From NCBI GenBank assembly GCA_002416505.1, contig DIAM01000021.1, forward strand, positions 39,466 through 103,465: a stretch of DNA of 64,000 bases, read 5' to 3'. Source of the stretch: Gammaproteobacteria bacterium UBA5078. Its GTDB lineage: Bacteria > Pseudomonadota > Gammaproteobacteria > Pseudomonadales > Pseudohongiellaceae. Each line of letters opens with the position of its first letter. Position 1 is the first letter of the stretch. A model generated the notes under the pieces. That model did no database searches and was not told where the DNA came from. It was given only the letters and a program-made list of their open reading frames with translations. A program made the position numbers and the translations under genes. Below, piece by piece: positions 41,563-50,094 of the stretch.

Positions 41563-41794
41563 TGATGCCCCCAAGATTATTATTGGTCTAGATTCGAATT
41601 CTGCCCCAATCCTTGGCGCACAAGTGCCACTCATACTACAGCATTTTTACAGACGAGCCATCCGAACTTAATCGTGCCGTGCCGCCGCCTCATGGATGTG
41701 TAATGAGCAGTCGTTCACAAAGCGCTCGTGGGCTGATATTGTCATCGGATCGTTGCAATCCACCGATGGACACCCACCCATAGGATCGAATTTT

Positions 41795-42814
41795 ATGCAG
41801 ACACCCGCCCCCGGAAGCGCCGCCTGGCACGCTCTACTGCGAGAGGAAATCATCGAGCCGGAGCGCGCCATCATCGACCCCCATCATCACCTGTGGCGCA
41901 ACGGTTTTGGATTCGACTACATGGCGGATGAGTTCGTCGCAGACACCGCTTCGGGTCACAACGTACTAAAGTCCGTCTATATTGAGGCGCGGGCATTCTA
42001 TCTTGAGGATGGCCCCGAGCACCTGCGCCCGACCGGCGAGACCAGCACCATCGCAACGATCGCACAGCAGCTAGCTGCCGCGCCAAGCCGGGTGCAGATC
42101 GCCGGCATCGTCGCTCATGCAGACCTTCGCCTTGGCGATCGACCGGAACTATTGACAGAGGTTCTGCAGGCGCAGCAGCACTGCAGTAATGGACTGTTGC
42201 GCGGCATACGCCACGCTGGCGCCCGGGACCCGCGCCCTGAAGACCTGCTAATCTCCGGGCGCGCTCCCGCCTATCTTTATGGCCGCGAAGATTTCCGGGC
42301 AGGCCTGCGTCAACTTGCCGAGCACGGATTAAGCTATGATACATGGCACTTTCATCATCAGAACGAAGACTTCCTCGAACTAGCACAAGCGGTCCCCGAG
42401 GCCACGATCGTGCTCGATCATTTCGGCACGCCTCTGGGGGTTGGCATCTATGCGGGTCGTCGTGATGAGATCTATCAGAAATGGCGCATGGACATAACCG
42501 AACTTGCCAAGTGCCCGAATGTGGTCATGAAATTAGGCGGCCTTGCGATGCCGGACAATGGGTTCGGATGGGATAAGCGTGCGATGCCGCCGAGCTCCGA
42601 CGAGATTGTGCAGGCACAGAAGCGCTACTATATGCACGTACTCGAACAGTTCGGCCCGCAGCGTTGCATGTTCGAGAGCAACTTCCCCGTAGACCGCCTC
42701 TCTGTGTCGTATCACGTGATATGGAATGCGTTCAAGAAGATGGCGGCGGATTTCAGCGAAGCAGAAAAACATGCCTTGTTCTATGGCACTGCCCAGCGTA
42801 TCTACCGACTTTAG
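41795..42814 (+). CDS. Amidohydrolase family (PF04909-type) metal-dependent hydrolase
   Basis: A 339-residue TIM-barrel hydrolase from ATG 41795 (MQTPAPGSAAWHALLREEII). The HxH metal motif is AIIDPHHHLWRNG near residue 29. Later residues are DTWHFHHQNEDFLELAQ, IVLDHFGTPLG and MFESNFPVDRLSVSYH with the catalytic Asp. The family includes lactonases and decarboxylases such as LigI-like and uronate/lactone hydrolases. A longer frame to ATG 41696 is open, but its extra 33 residues do not look like the family. It diverges from a symporter gene across 232 bp with no obvious operator. Confidence 0.86.
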   Translation: MQTPAPGSAAWHALLREEIIEPERAIIDPHHHLWRNGFGFDYMADEFVADTASGHNVLKSVYIEARAFYLEDGPEHLRPTGETSTIATIAQQLAAAPSRVQIAGIVAHADLRLGDRPELLTEVLQAQQHCSNGLLRGIRHAGARDPRPEDLLISGRAPAYLYGREDFRAGLRQLAEHGLSYDTWHFHHQNEDFLELAQAVPEATIVLDHFGTPLGVGIYAGRRDEIYQKWRMDITELAKCPNVVMKLGGLAMPDNGFGWDKRAMPPSSDEIVQAQKRYYMHVLEQFGPQRCMFESNFPVDRLSVSYHVIWNAFKKMAADFSEAEKHALFYGTAQRIYRL

Positions 42815-42910
42815 CGCGACGCTAGCGTTATGGGATATTTTTGTGGTTTGAGTTTTGTGGCATTAGTCCTGTGCGGGAGCGCGCTGCACGGTAGGGGCTG
42901 CGCAGAGACG

Positions 42911-42954
42911 CCGTGAATACATCCGTGTAGGCTTAGGCGCAGCATCCATGCTGC
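42911..42954. repeat. Candidate REP-like extragenic element
   Basis: In the 211-bp gap between convergent genes lies GCCGTGAATACATCCGTGTA followed by GGCTTAGGC and a perfect hairpin GCAGCA-tcca-TGCTGC (42939-42954). From memory this resembles repeated extragenic palindromes with the GTGAATACATCC core in marine gammaproteobacteria. Only one copy is in this window, so repetition is unproven. Confidence 0.4.
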
Positions 42955-43025
42955 TTATACTCTCCTCAGCCCCCACCGCACACCACGCTCCTCAGGTGGA
43001 ATGCTTGTAGAGCTAACAAATGTTT

Positions 43026-43442
43026 TTAATGCTTCGGCCGCAGGCGTTTGATGACGGCGCTTGAGGTAAGGATCACTCGATCTTCTACGCTCAATACCGC
43101 GCGCACGAACACCAGAGAGCCTCCGCGACGAGTGACCTCGGCGACGCCACAAATTAGGTCTCCTGCCACCGCAGGGCCGACGAACTCATTATTACAGGTA
43201 ACGGTTGCCACACTTTCTTCCTTGCCCTCATTCGCCGCTATGCACAATGTGTAATCCGCAAAGGCCATTAGCAGTCCACCGTGGGCAGAAGCGTGACTAT
43301 TGCAATGTTGCGCCTGCACACGAAAGGCGCTGTGGATCACGCCCTGCTCGATGCGAAAAAAGAATGGCCCCATACGATCCTCCGCAGGGTCTCCCGCCCA
43401 ATGGCGATACTGTGTTGGCACATCATAATCTTGCGGATTCAT
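43026..43442 (-). CDS. Hotdog-fold thioesterase (PaaI family)
   Basis: A 138-residue protein starting at ATG 43442 (MNPQDYDVPTQYRHWAGDPA), 7 bp after the stop of the small lipoprotein gene. The hotdog core is AHGGLLMAFADYTLCIAANE, with the helix-initiating HGG and a catalytic Asp, then VTCNNEFVGPAVAGDLICGV. It hydrolyses acyl-CoA thioesters. In-frame ATGs at 43466 and 43484 lie within the lipoprotein gene and are less likely. It is the last gene of the lysR-patatin-lipoprotein-thioesterase unit, which points to acyl chain turnover. Confidence 0.85.
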   Translation of the reverse strand: MNPQDYDVPTQYRHWAGDPAEDRMGPFFFRIEQGVIHSAFRVQAQHCNSHASAHGGLLMAFADYTLCIAANEGKEESVATVTCNNEFVGPAVAGDLICGVAEVTRRGGSLVFVRAVLSVEDRVILTSSAVIKRLRPKH

Positions 43443-43449
43443 GGCGGTC

Positions 43450-43623
43450 TTAATCCTCTTCTTCATCGTCATCGGTGGCGACATCGATCACGGCGCCAGC
43501 GACTTTAAAGGGCACCTTAGCGACCTCTAGTGTCACATCCACGGCCGTACCTACCACTGTGCCAAGGCAAGCGCTCAGCATCGAACACAATAGAGCAAGC
43601 GCGAGCGCCCTGGGAATTCGCAT
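43450..43623 (-). CDS. 57-residue outer-membrane lipoprotein
   Basis: A short frame from ATG 43623 to TAA 43450-43452, 2 bp after the patatin stop. It begins MRIPRALALALLCSMLSACL, a basic-hydrophobic signal with a lipobox Leu-Ser-Ala-Cys at residues 16-19 and Leu at +2, which favours the outer membrane. The mature 39 residues hold GTVVGTAVDVTLEVAKVPFK and an acidic end DDDEEED. Small lipoproteins with a VVG...VAKVPFKV...VDV pattern occur in other gammaproteobacteria, but their function is unknown. The lipobox and tight operon spacing support it. Confidence 0.8.
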   Translation of the reverse strand: MRIPRALALALLCSMLSACLGTVVGTAVDVTLEVAKVPFKVAGAVIDVATDDDEEED

Positions 43624-43625
43624 AA

Positions 43626-44702
43626 TCATTTCCTCGTGCTGCCAAAGAGAGGCTTGATCCGGTTGAGTCCTTCACCGCTGCGCACCAACTCCGCAAACTC
43701 CTTGCCGAGCGCCGCACTCGCGCTTAGCACCGTCTGCCAATAGGCCGCGCGGGTATCGTAATCCATCGTCTCGAAATCCTTACGGTCCGGTATCTTGCCA
43801 TAGGGCAGCTGACTAACAAACTCGCGCGAAGGCGCTAGCACTAAAACATTATGGAAATGCTCGGGCCTCGGCCTGCGCCATGGCAGATGCTTGTCGAACC
43901 AGCCCGGAATAAAATGCGCATAGAAATGGGGATAGAGCACGAGCCCGTAGCCACTCTGAAAGGGCAAATCGAAATGATAGTCGGTGATGCCACCGTCACG
44001 GTACACACCCTCTGGTGCACCAGGTATGTCTCTAACCCCTTCCAATACGAGCGGGATCGAGCCACTGGCCAGTAAGGCCTTGCGCACATTGGCCGTACGC
44101 AGGCGCACGAACTCTGTGCCGAACTCGTCGAGTTTGCCTACGCTCTTGGTCAAAGGCCCACCATGGAACACCGTGCGCTGGAAGCTCAGCCCAAGCAAAC
44201 GCCGGCTGAGGATATTACTCAGCGCACTCATGCCTAAGCCCGCCATCAGGGTCGAGCGCCGCTCAGAGGCCAGCAGCCCACGAGCACGATCGGCAATGAT
44301 ATTGACACGGACGAACGGGTGCTCAGCGATCTCCTGCGCTCCATTCTCGCCCAGCACGATGTCCACAAGCGCCGCTGCCTCACGGCTGATCTCGCGCACC
44401 GTTGGCGTCGCTGAATAACGTTGCCCGGAATAGTGTTTCGCCAGTCTATCGATGCCGGCCACGGGATCATTTAGGCCCAGACAGCTAAGGCGCCATGCCC
44501 CGGCTGAAGAGCCCAAGGTGACAAGAGAGGATTGGCGATTAGCAAAAAATTCACCGAACAGGTAGCGATCTAGGCCATAGAGCACAAACCACTTAGGTCC
44601 GCCCGAGGCCCCTACGATGGTATTGAAACTGGCAGGAATTACCCCCTCCCTGTGCACCTGTGCGAGGGCAGTTGGCCCGGCGAAGACTTCCAGTGCGCCC
44701 AT
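43626..44702 (-). CDS. Patatin-like phospholipase
   Basis: A 358-residue protein with GASGGPKWFVLYGLDRYLFG (oxyanion glycines, about 29-48), the nucleophile elbow GSSAGAW (G-x-S-x-G, Ser about residue 66) and the second member of the Ser-Asp dyad in YRDGGITDYHFD. It would cleave acyl esters of phospholipids or other lipids. No signal peptide is evident, so it is cytoplasmic or peripheral. It begins 5 bp after the LysR gene stop, in the same direction, and the lipoprotein and thioesterase genes follow immediately. The thioesterase could process CoA esters of the released acids. Confidence 0.86.
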   Translation of the reverse strand: MGALEVFAGPTALAQVHREGVIPASFNTIVGASGGPKWFVLYGLDRYLFGEFFANRQSSLVTLGSSAGAWRLSCLGLNDPVAGIDRLAKHYSGQRYSATPTVREISREAAALVDIVLGENGAQEIAEHPFVRVNIIADRARGLLASERRSTLMAGLGMSALSNILSRRLLGLSFQRTVFHGGPLTKSVGKLDEFGTEFVRLRTANVRKALLASGSIPLVLEGVRDIPGAPEGVYRDGGITDYHFDLPFQSGYGLVLYPHFYAHFIPGWFDKHLPWRRPRPEHFHNVLVLAPSREFVSQLPYGKIPDRKDFETMDYDTRAAYWQTVLSASAALGKEFAELVRSGEGLNRIKPLFGSTRK

Positions 44703-44707
44703 TGGTA

Positions 44708-45625
44708 TTAGTTCCTCTTCCCGCGATCGAACTCGAAGGACTGACAGATATCGATGAATTGTTTAGCGCCGGTAGAGAGCGTTCGGCGCTTACGATAATA
44801 CAGACCGAAGGTGAGGTCGATATCGGAGAAGCCTAAGCCTTCGAGCTGCACGAAGTTTGCACACACGGCATTGGCCTGCAGGACGCGCTCATCGACATAG
44901 CACATGCCGATATTCTTCGACACCATGTTGAGCCGTAGCGAAAGGTTGCTGATCTCCCATATTGTGCCGAATTCGTTGCGCAGCTTCTCTATGGCAGGCC
45001 GCACATCGGGATCTTCGAGATGGGACACCATCAAGGGTATCTCCTGGAGGCTGCCCTCCGGGTCGGCGAGCAAGCGTGCTAAGGCCGGGTGCTGCCTGTT
45101 AATCACCAATTTGCGGTGCTCTGCGAAGAGGGTGACAGTCTCCAACAGACTCGGCATCTGCTGCTGAAAGGGGCCAAACCCTAGTTCGAGAGTATCGGCC
45201 AACACTCCTTGAATGATCTTGCGGCTGGGCATTACATCGACCTTTAGGCGCGTCAGCGGATTGCTGTCGCAGTAGTCCTCTAATAGCTCATTGCCGAATA
45301 GCTGGCTGACCGAGCCACTCATGGCGATCTCTAGGGTAGACGCGACGCCCTGCCGAATGTCTTCGATGTCGGTGAGCACCTCGTGTTCCTCGTGCATCAC
45401 CACATTCGCATAGGCCAGCAGGCGGAGGCCCGACTCGGTCAGGGCGATTGGTTTGCCCCGCTCGATCAGCAGGGTGTTCAATTTGCGCTCCAGGTTCGCG
45501 ACGGCCTGACTAACGGCGGATTGGGTGACAAAGAGTTTGTCCGCCGCGCTCTTAAAGCCACCTGTATCGCAGACGGTCTTGAAAACGCGTACTTCCTGGG
45601 TTTCTAGGTGAGTGGAGATAATCAT
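44708..45625 (-). CDS. LysR family transcriptional regulator
   Basis: A 305-residue regulator with the N-terminal winged helix-turn-helix GGFKSAADKLFVTQSAVSQA (about 22-41) and a C-terminal ligand-binding domain. It is the first gene of an operon with the patatin, lipoprotein and thioesterase genes and diverges from the citrate-synthase-like gene across 219 bp. An inverted repeat GATTAA-N10-TTAATC lies 30 bp upstream of its start, a plausible autoregulatory site. It may control both directions. Confidence 0.9.
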   Translation of the reverse strand: MIISTHLETQEVRVFKTVCDTGGFKSAADKLFVTQSAVSQAVANLERKLNTLLIERGKPIALTESGLRLLAYANVVMHEEHEVLTDIEDIRQGVASTLEIAMSGSVSQLFGNELLEDYCDSNPLTRLKVDVMPSRKIIQGVLADTLELGFGPFQQQMPSLLETVTLFAEHRKLVINRQHPALARLLADPEGSLQEIPLMVSHLEDPDVRPAIEKLRNEFGTIWEISNLSLRLNMVSKNIGMCYVDERVLQANAVCANFVQLEGLGFSDIDLTFGLYYRKRRTLSTGAKQFIDICQSFEFDRGKRN

Positions 45626-45654
45626 GGCGCGGCGCTCGAACTCGCAGAGACGTG

Positions 45655-45676
45655 GATTAATTAGAGATGCTTAATC
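45655..45676. promoter_or_regulatory. Candidate LysR operator
   Basis: A perfect inverted repeat GATTAA/TTAATC with a 10-bp spacer, containing LysR-type T-N11-A spacing, lies between the lysR start and the citrate-synthase promoter. Confidence 0.45.
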
Positions 45677-45695
45677 ATGTATTAGTAACGCTAAT

Positions 45696-45724
45696 TTTAC
45701 GCCCATTTTATCGATTTCTATAAT
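45696..45724 (+). promoter_or_regulatory. Sigma70-type promoter for citrate-synthase-like gene
   Basis: TTTACG (45696-45701) and a perfect TATAAT (45719-45724) are separated by 17 bp, 121 bp upstream of ATG 45845. The candidate LysR site lies 20 bp upstream of the -35. Confidence 0.5.
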
Positions 45725-45844
45725 ACGCGCCACCAAAACTTCGAATTCGGCGTAGCGCGTGATTCTTCCTGCTGCCGCAAACGGCCGCGACGGCCCCGTC
45801 GCGCTAGTAAGACCCCCTAACACATCATCTAAGAAGGTAGGACC

Positions 45845-46966
45845 ATGTCAGATCAATACTCCAAGGGTTTAGAGGGCGTTATCGCCGATGAGACTAGCAT
45901 CTGCAATGTGGAAGGCGATGTCGGCCGACTTAGCTACCGTGGCTACCCCATCGAGGAGCTGGTGACGCTTAGCTTTACGCGCGTAATGTGGCTGGTACTA
46001 TTCGGCGAATTGCCAACAGATGAGCAAGAGACTTCTCTGGACAACTTCCTCAAAATCAACGGTGCGGTAGCCACGAACGAATTGGACACCCTCATTACCC
46101 TGCCGCGTACGCTGCATTCGATGCGCATGTTGCAGTCGATGATTCCCCTGCTCGACACCACGCCGGTCGGTCCTAAGGAGCTGCCTTTCGAGAATGACGA
46201 GGGCTACAACGGCCTTGCCGTCGTGGCGAAGATGCCAACCCTACTCGCCGCTTTCTATCGCCTACAGAACAATGACGCGATACCGGCCTACAACGGCAGC
46301 AAAGGCTATCTGGACAACTTCCTGTCGATGTTTCTTGGCCAAGATGCCGCAGCTGAGCACGTGCGCTATTTGGAACAGTTGCAGATCCTGCAACTCGAGC
46401 ACAGCTTCAACGCCGGCACCTTTACCTGCCGCGTCACCGCTAGCACCCTTGCCCCCGTCGAATCGGCCCTGTCCTCGGCAGTTGGCGCGCTCTACGGCAA
46501 ACTGCACGGCGGCGCCGATGAGGCGGCGCTCAACGAGGCCATCAAGGTAGGCTCTCCGGCGCAGGCGAAAGCCTATGTTCAGGACCTCCTCGCGAATAAG
46601 GGTCGCCTGATGGGCATGGGCCACCGCGAGTACAAGAAGCTAGACCCACGCGCCGCCATCCTCAAGCCAATGGCGCAGGGATTGTGTAAAGGAACGCAAT
46701 ACGAGAACGTCTTCCTCACGCTGCAAGAGATCGAGAAGGAATTCAACGCGGAGATGCAGAAAAAGGGCAAGGAAGTCTGGGCGAATCTAGAGTTCTATAA
46801 GGGCCCCGTGAATCTCGCGATCGGGATCCCCGCACCCTATTTCACCGCGGGCTTCGCGATGGCGCGCAGTGTCGGCTGGCTCGCGCACTTCTTGGAGTCT
46901 CGCGTCGACAATCGCATCATGCGCCCTAGCGCTCTCTATGTGGGCCCCGCCATCCGTTCGCTCTAA
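45845..46966 (+). CDS. Citrate/2-methylcitrate synthase family protein
   Basis: A 373-residue enzyme of the short type II citrate synthase family (GLEGVIADETSICNVEGD near the N-terminus). Active-site His residues lie in LEHSFNAGTFTCRV and MGMGHREYKKLDPRA, and the GGADEAAL segment follows. At the third catalytic position, where the family has Asp in NVDFYSG, this protein reads NLEFYKG with Glu316. It would condense acetyl- or propionyl-CoA with oxaloacetate. No prpB or prpD gene is adjacent. A LysR gene is divergent. The Glu substitution may alter activity. Confidence 0.85.
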   Translation: MSDQYSKGLEGVIADETSICNVEGDVGRLSYRGYPIEELVTLSFTRVMWLVLFGELPTDEQETSLDNFLKINGAVATNELDTLITLPRTLHSMRMLQSMIPLLDTTPVGPKELPFENDEGYNGLAVVAKMPTLLAAFYRLQNNDAIPAYNGSKGYLDNFLSMFLGQDAAAEHVRYLEQLQILQLEHSFNAGTFTCRVTASTLAPVESALSSAVGALYGKLHGGADEAALNEAIKVGSPAQAKAYVQDLLANKGRLMGMGHREYKKLDPRAAILKPMAQGLCKGTQYENVFLTLQEIEKEFNAEMQKKGKEVWANLEFYKGPVNLAIGIPAPYFTAGFAMARSVGWLAHFLESRVDNRIMRPSALYVGPAIRSL

Positions 46967-47038
46967 CACTTTGCGCGAGGCTCGTTCGACTCGGGTCTGC
47001 TATACTGCAGGCCCAGCGAAGTTCGCAGCGAGTCCGGT

Positions 47039-49300
47039 ATGCAACAGCTTTTCTCAACCCCAGCGCGCAAGCGCTTGGTGCTACTCGGCGGGGGGCATAG
47101 CCACCTCGCCGTGCTGATGTATCTGGCCAAGAATCCCCTGCCGGGCCTCGACATCACCCTCGTCTCCAGAGACATCGAAACACCCTATTCCGGCGCCTTG
47201 CCAGCCTATATCACCGGCAGCTATGGCGAGGATGAACTGCACATCGACTTGCGTCCGCTAGCCGTGATGGCAGGCGCGCGCATCATCCAGACTCAGGTCG
47301 AACACCTCGACCTCGAGGACAAGAAAATTCATTGTCCCGGACGACCGCCGGTATGCTTCGACTATATCTCCATCAATATCGGCTCGCGACCAGACACTAG
47401 CCGCATACCCGGCGCCCAGCAGTATGCCCTCGCGGTCAAGCCCATCGATGTCTTCTTAGGCCAGTGGCAACTGATTCGCGATGCCGCCGTGCAGGCTTTG
47501 AGTGAGTCGCGGCACTATGCAATCGCGATCGTTGGGGGTGGCCCCGCAAGCGTGGAGATGGCCTGTGCGTTTCGGCAGGCCATTGCCGCCAGCGGCCACA
47601 TAGACAAGGGCGCCCTGCAGCTAAGCATCATTACTAGCGCCGCTAGCATTTTGAGCGGCCATTCCAAAAAAGCCCAGGCACTCGCCGCGGCAAGTCTTGC
47701 ACACAAAGGCATCGTCGTACGCAGTGGCTGTGAGGTCACCGCCATCGAACAGACGCAGATTCATCTGCGCGGCGCGACCGGGCAAGAGCTATTGCCAACC
47801 GACTGCTGCGTTGTCGCAACCGGCGCTAGTCCAGCAAAATGGCTGGCGGACACAGGCCTCGCGATCGACGAGCAGGGCTTCTTGCAGGTCAACACTGCGC
47901 TCCAATCTACGAGCCACCCGTGGGTATTCGCGGCGGGAGACATTGCCTCTATCGTCGGCCATCCTAGACCAAAATCCGGTGTCTATGCAGTCCGACAAGG
48001 CCTCCCATTGGCCAAGAACCTGCGCCGCTTCGCGCTCGGCAAACACCTGCACAGCTACCGCCCGCAGAAACAGGCATTGGCGCTGCTAAGCCTAGGCGAT
48101 GGTAGCGCCATTGCCTCGCGCGGTCGCCTCGCCCTGCAGGGGCGCTGGGTGGCACGCTGGAAGGACATGATCGACCGCGCCTTCGTCAGAAAATACTCTA
48201 AACTGCCCGACCCTGGCATCGCGGCGGCAGGGAACCCGGCCGCAAGCCTAAGCGAGAAACCCGCCCCCGTCCTGCGTTGTTCGGGTTGCGCGGCAAAGCT
48301 ACCCAGCAGCAGCCTGAGCAGAGTGCTGGGGGCTTTGCATAGCTGTAGTCACATGGATATCGAGTCTTCACTAGGCAGCGTCGAGGACGCCTCGATAATC
48401 AGGCTAGAGGAGCAGCGCGCACTCCTGCAGAGCGTGGACCATCTGCGTGCCTTCATCAACGACCCCTACCTGTTCGCGCGCATCGCGACGATTCATAGCC
48501 TAAGTGATATCCATGCCATGGGGGCAACGGCGCACTCGGCGCTGGCCATCGTCAATCTTCCCCATGGCGCCACCGAGATAATGGAAGAGCAATTGCTGCA
48601 GGTGATGACCGGCTGCACCGAAGTACTCAACGCCCATAACACTGCCCTACTCGGCGGCCATACCAGTGAGGCCGAGTCGCTCAGTTTCGGACTAAGCGTG
48701 AACGCCTTCGCCGAACCCGATCGGCTGCTGCGCAAGAGCGGCATGCAAGAGGGTGATATCTTGATCCTGAGCAAGGCGCTCGGCACCGGCGCCCTATTCG
48801 CCGCGGATATGCGTTACCGCGCGCGCCACCGCTGGATCGCCAACGCCCTTGCGCAGATGCAGCGCTCCAATCAGATGGCCGCCCACCTCTTATTGCAATA
48901 CCACGCCAGCGCGTGCACCGACGTCACGGGCTTCGGCTTGCTTGGGCATCTCGGCGAGATGATCCTGCCCCAAGGCTGTCAGGTGAGTGTGCAACTCGGC
49001 GCCTTGCCCGCCCTTGATGGCGCATTGCAATGCTTCGAACAGGGTATCTTTAGCTCTCTGCATCAGGACAACGCGGAGCAAGCGACTCTACTGAGTAATG
49101 CGGCAGAATTTGCACAGCATCCACACCTGCCCCTGTTGTTTGATCCCCAGACCTCGGGAGGCTTATTGGCCAGCGTTGCCCCCGAGAAGGCCGCCGCCTG
49201 TGTGCAGCAATTACGCGACAGTGGCTATGTCGACGCCGTCTGCATCGGGCGCGTCATTCGCATCGCCCAGCCGAGTGCGAGCATAGTGCTGGAGGACTAA
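47039..49300 (+). CDS. selD: Fused FAD oxidoreductase-selenide, water dikinase
   Basis: A 753-residue fusion. Residues 1 to about 385 are a NADH-dehydrogenase-like flavoprotein (RLVLLGGGHSHLAVLMYL at the FAD site, YAIAIVGGGPASVEMACAF at the second nucleotide site, WVFAAGDIA). Residues from about 405 are SelD, with the catalytic Cys417 in CSGCAAKL followed by Lys420, DHLRAFINDPYLFARIATIH and GLLGHLGEM. SelD makes selenophosphate from selenide and ATP. The codon at the active site is TGC, so no selenocysteine is used. The flavoprotein half may supply reduced selenium, by inference. No selA, selB or ybbB is in the window. Confidence 0.9.
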   Translation: MQQLFSTPARKRLVLLGGGHSHLAVLMYLAKNPLPGLDITLVSRDIETPYSGALPAYITGSYGEDELHIDLRPLAVMAGARIIQTQVEHLDLEDKKIHCPGRPPVCFDYISINIGSRPDTSRIPGAQQYALAVKPIDVFLGQWQLIRDAAVQALSESRHYAIAIVGGGPASVEMACAFRQAIAASGHIDKGALQLSIITSAASILSGHSKKAQALAAASLAHKGIVVRSGCEVTAIEQTQIHLRGATGQELLPTDCCVVATGASPAKWLADTGLAIDEQGFLQVNTALQSTSHPWVFAAGDIASIVGHPRPKSGVYAVRQGLPLAKNLRRFALGKHLHSYRPQKQALALLSLGDGSAIASRGRLALQGRWVARWKDMIDRAFVRKYSKLPDPGIAAAGNPAASLSEKPAPVLRCSGCAAKLPSSSLSRVLGALHSCSHMDIESSLGSVEDASIIRLEEQRALLQSVDHLRAFINDPYLFARIATIHSLSDIHAMGATAHSALAIVNLPHGATEIMEEQLLQVMTGCTEVLNAHNTALLGGHTSEAESLSFGLSVNAFAEPDRLLRKSGMQEGDILILSKALGTGALFAADMRYRARHRWIANALAQMQRSNQMAAHLLLQYHASACTDVTGFGLLGHLGEMILPQGCQVSVQLGALPALDGALQCFEQGIFSSLHQDNAEQATLLSNAAEFAQHPHLPLLFDPQTSGGLLASVAPEKAAACVQQLRDSGYVDAVCIGRVIRIAQPSASIVLED

Positions 49301-49407
49301 TACGCAGCGGGCAATTGGCTCTCCAACTGCGCTTACGGTATAGTCGCACTTCGTCCAAATCTGCCCCCTCACGCTGGGCATATGAATCGTAATTCGAGTA
49401 GATCATT

Positions 49408-50094
49408 ATGAAGACACGCTTACCGGTCCTGTTCAGCATCGCCCTGCTCACCATGCTCAGCGGCCTTGCCCTGCCTAGCCTCGCGCAGCCACGTGCGCCA
49501 GCTGTCATCGATACCGAACTGGCCCAGACCCACTATCGTCGCGGCAATACCTATAACAATATGGAGCGCTACGAAGAGGCGATAGAGGAGTATCAACTCT
49601 CGATCACCGCAGACCCAAATTTCGCGGACTCCGTGCGTAATCTCGCCAATATCTTCTATTTCCAAGAACGCTTTGAGGACACGATCCCCCTATTGCAGCG
49701 TTTCATTACGCTGCAAAAAGAGACCACCGCCGGAAAGATTGCCGCCTACAATACCTTAGGGCAATTGTTGCGCGACGCGCAGCGCTTCGACGAGGCCATC
49801 GAGATCGACGAGCTGGCGATTCAACACGACCCCGAGAATGGCTCGCAGGTGTTTGTGATGGCCAATACTTATTTCAACGCCGGGCGTACCGAAGATGCCG
49901 TGCGTATCTACAAGAAGGCACTCACCGTCTCTCCGAACGACGCCTTCATCCACCGCTCTTTAGGCCGCATGCTCGAGGATGAGGGGCGCCTACAGGACGC
50001 GTTACTTGAGTACCGCGCGGCGGCGGATCTGAACCCAGACTCGCAGTTCTATCGTGACCTAGTGATGGGTCTAGAGACCCGCCTCGCTCAGTAA
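49408..50094 (+). CDS. Exported TPR-repeat protein
   Basis: A 228-residue protein with a signal peptide (KTRLPVLFSIALLTMLSGLA, cleavage near SLAQP) and about five tetratricopeptide repeats, for example HYRRGNTYNNMERYEEAIEE and a final HRSLGRMLEDEGRLQDALLE. It probably scaffolds protein complexes in the periplasm or at the outer membrane. Its 3' end overlaps the convergent aminopeptidase gene by 24 bp. No specific partner can be named. Confidence 0.82.
   Translation: MKTRLPVLFSIALLTMLSGLALPSLAQPRAPAVIDTELAQTHYRRGNTYNNMERYEEAIEEYQLSITADPNFADSVRNLANIFYFQERFEDTIPLLQRFITLQKETTAGKIAAYNTLGQLLRDAQRFDEAIEIDELAIQHDPENGSQVFVMANTYFNAGRTEDAVRIYKKALTVSPNDAFIHRSLGRMLEDEGRLQDALLEYRAAADLNPDSQFYRDLVMGLETRLAQ

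Noticed and set aside
41696..41794. N-terminal extension of the amidohydrolase
   Set aside because: The frame is open, but family similarity begins after ATG 41795 and the extension has no supporting ribosome-binding site.
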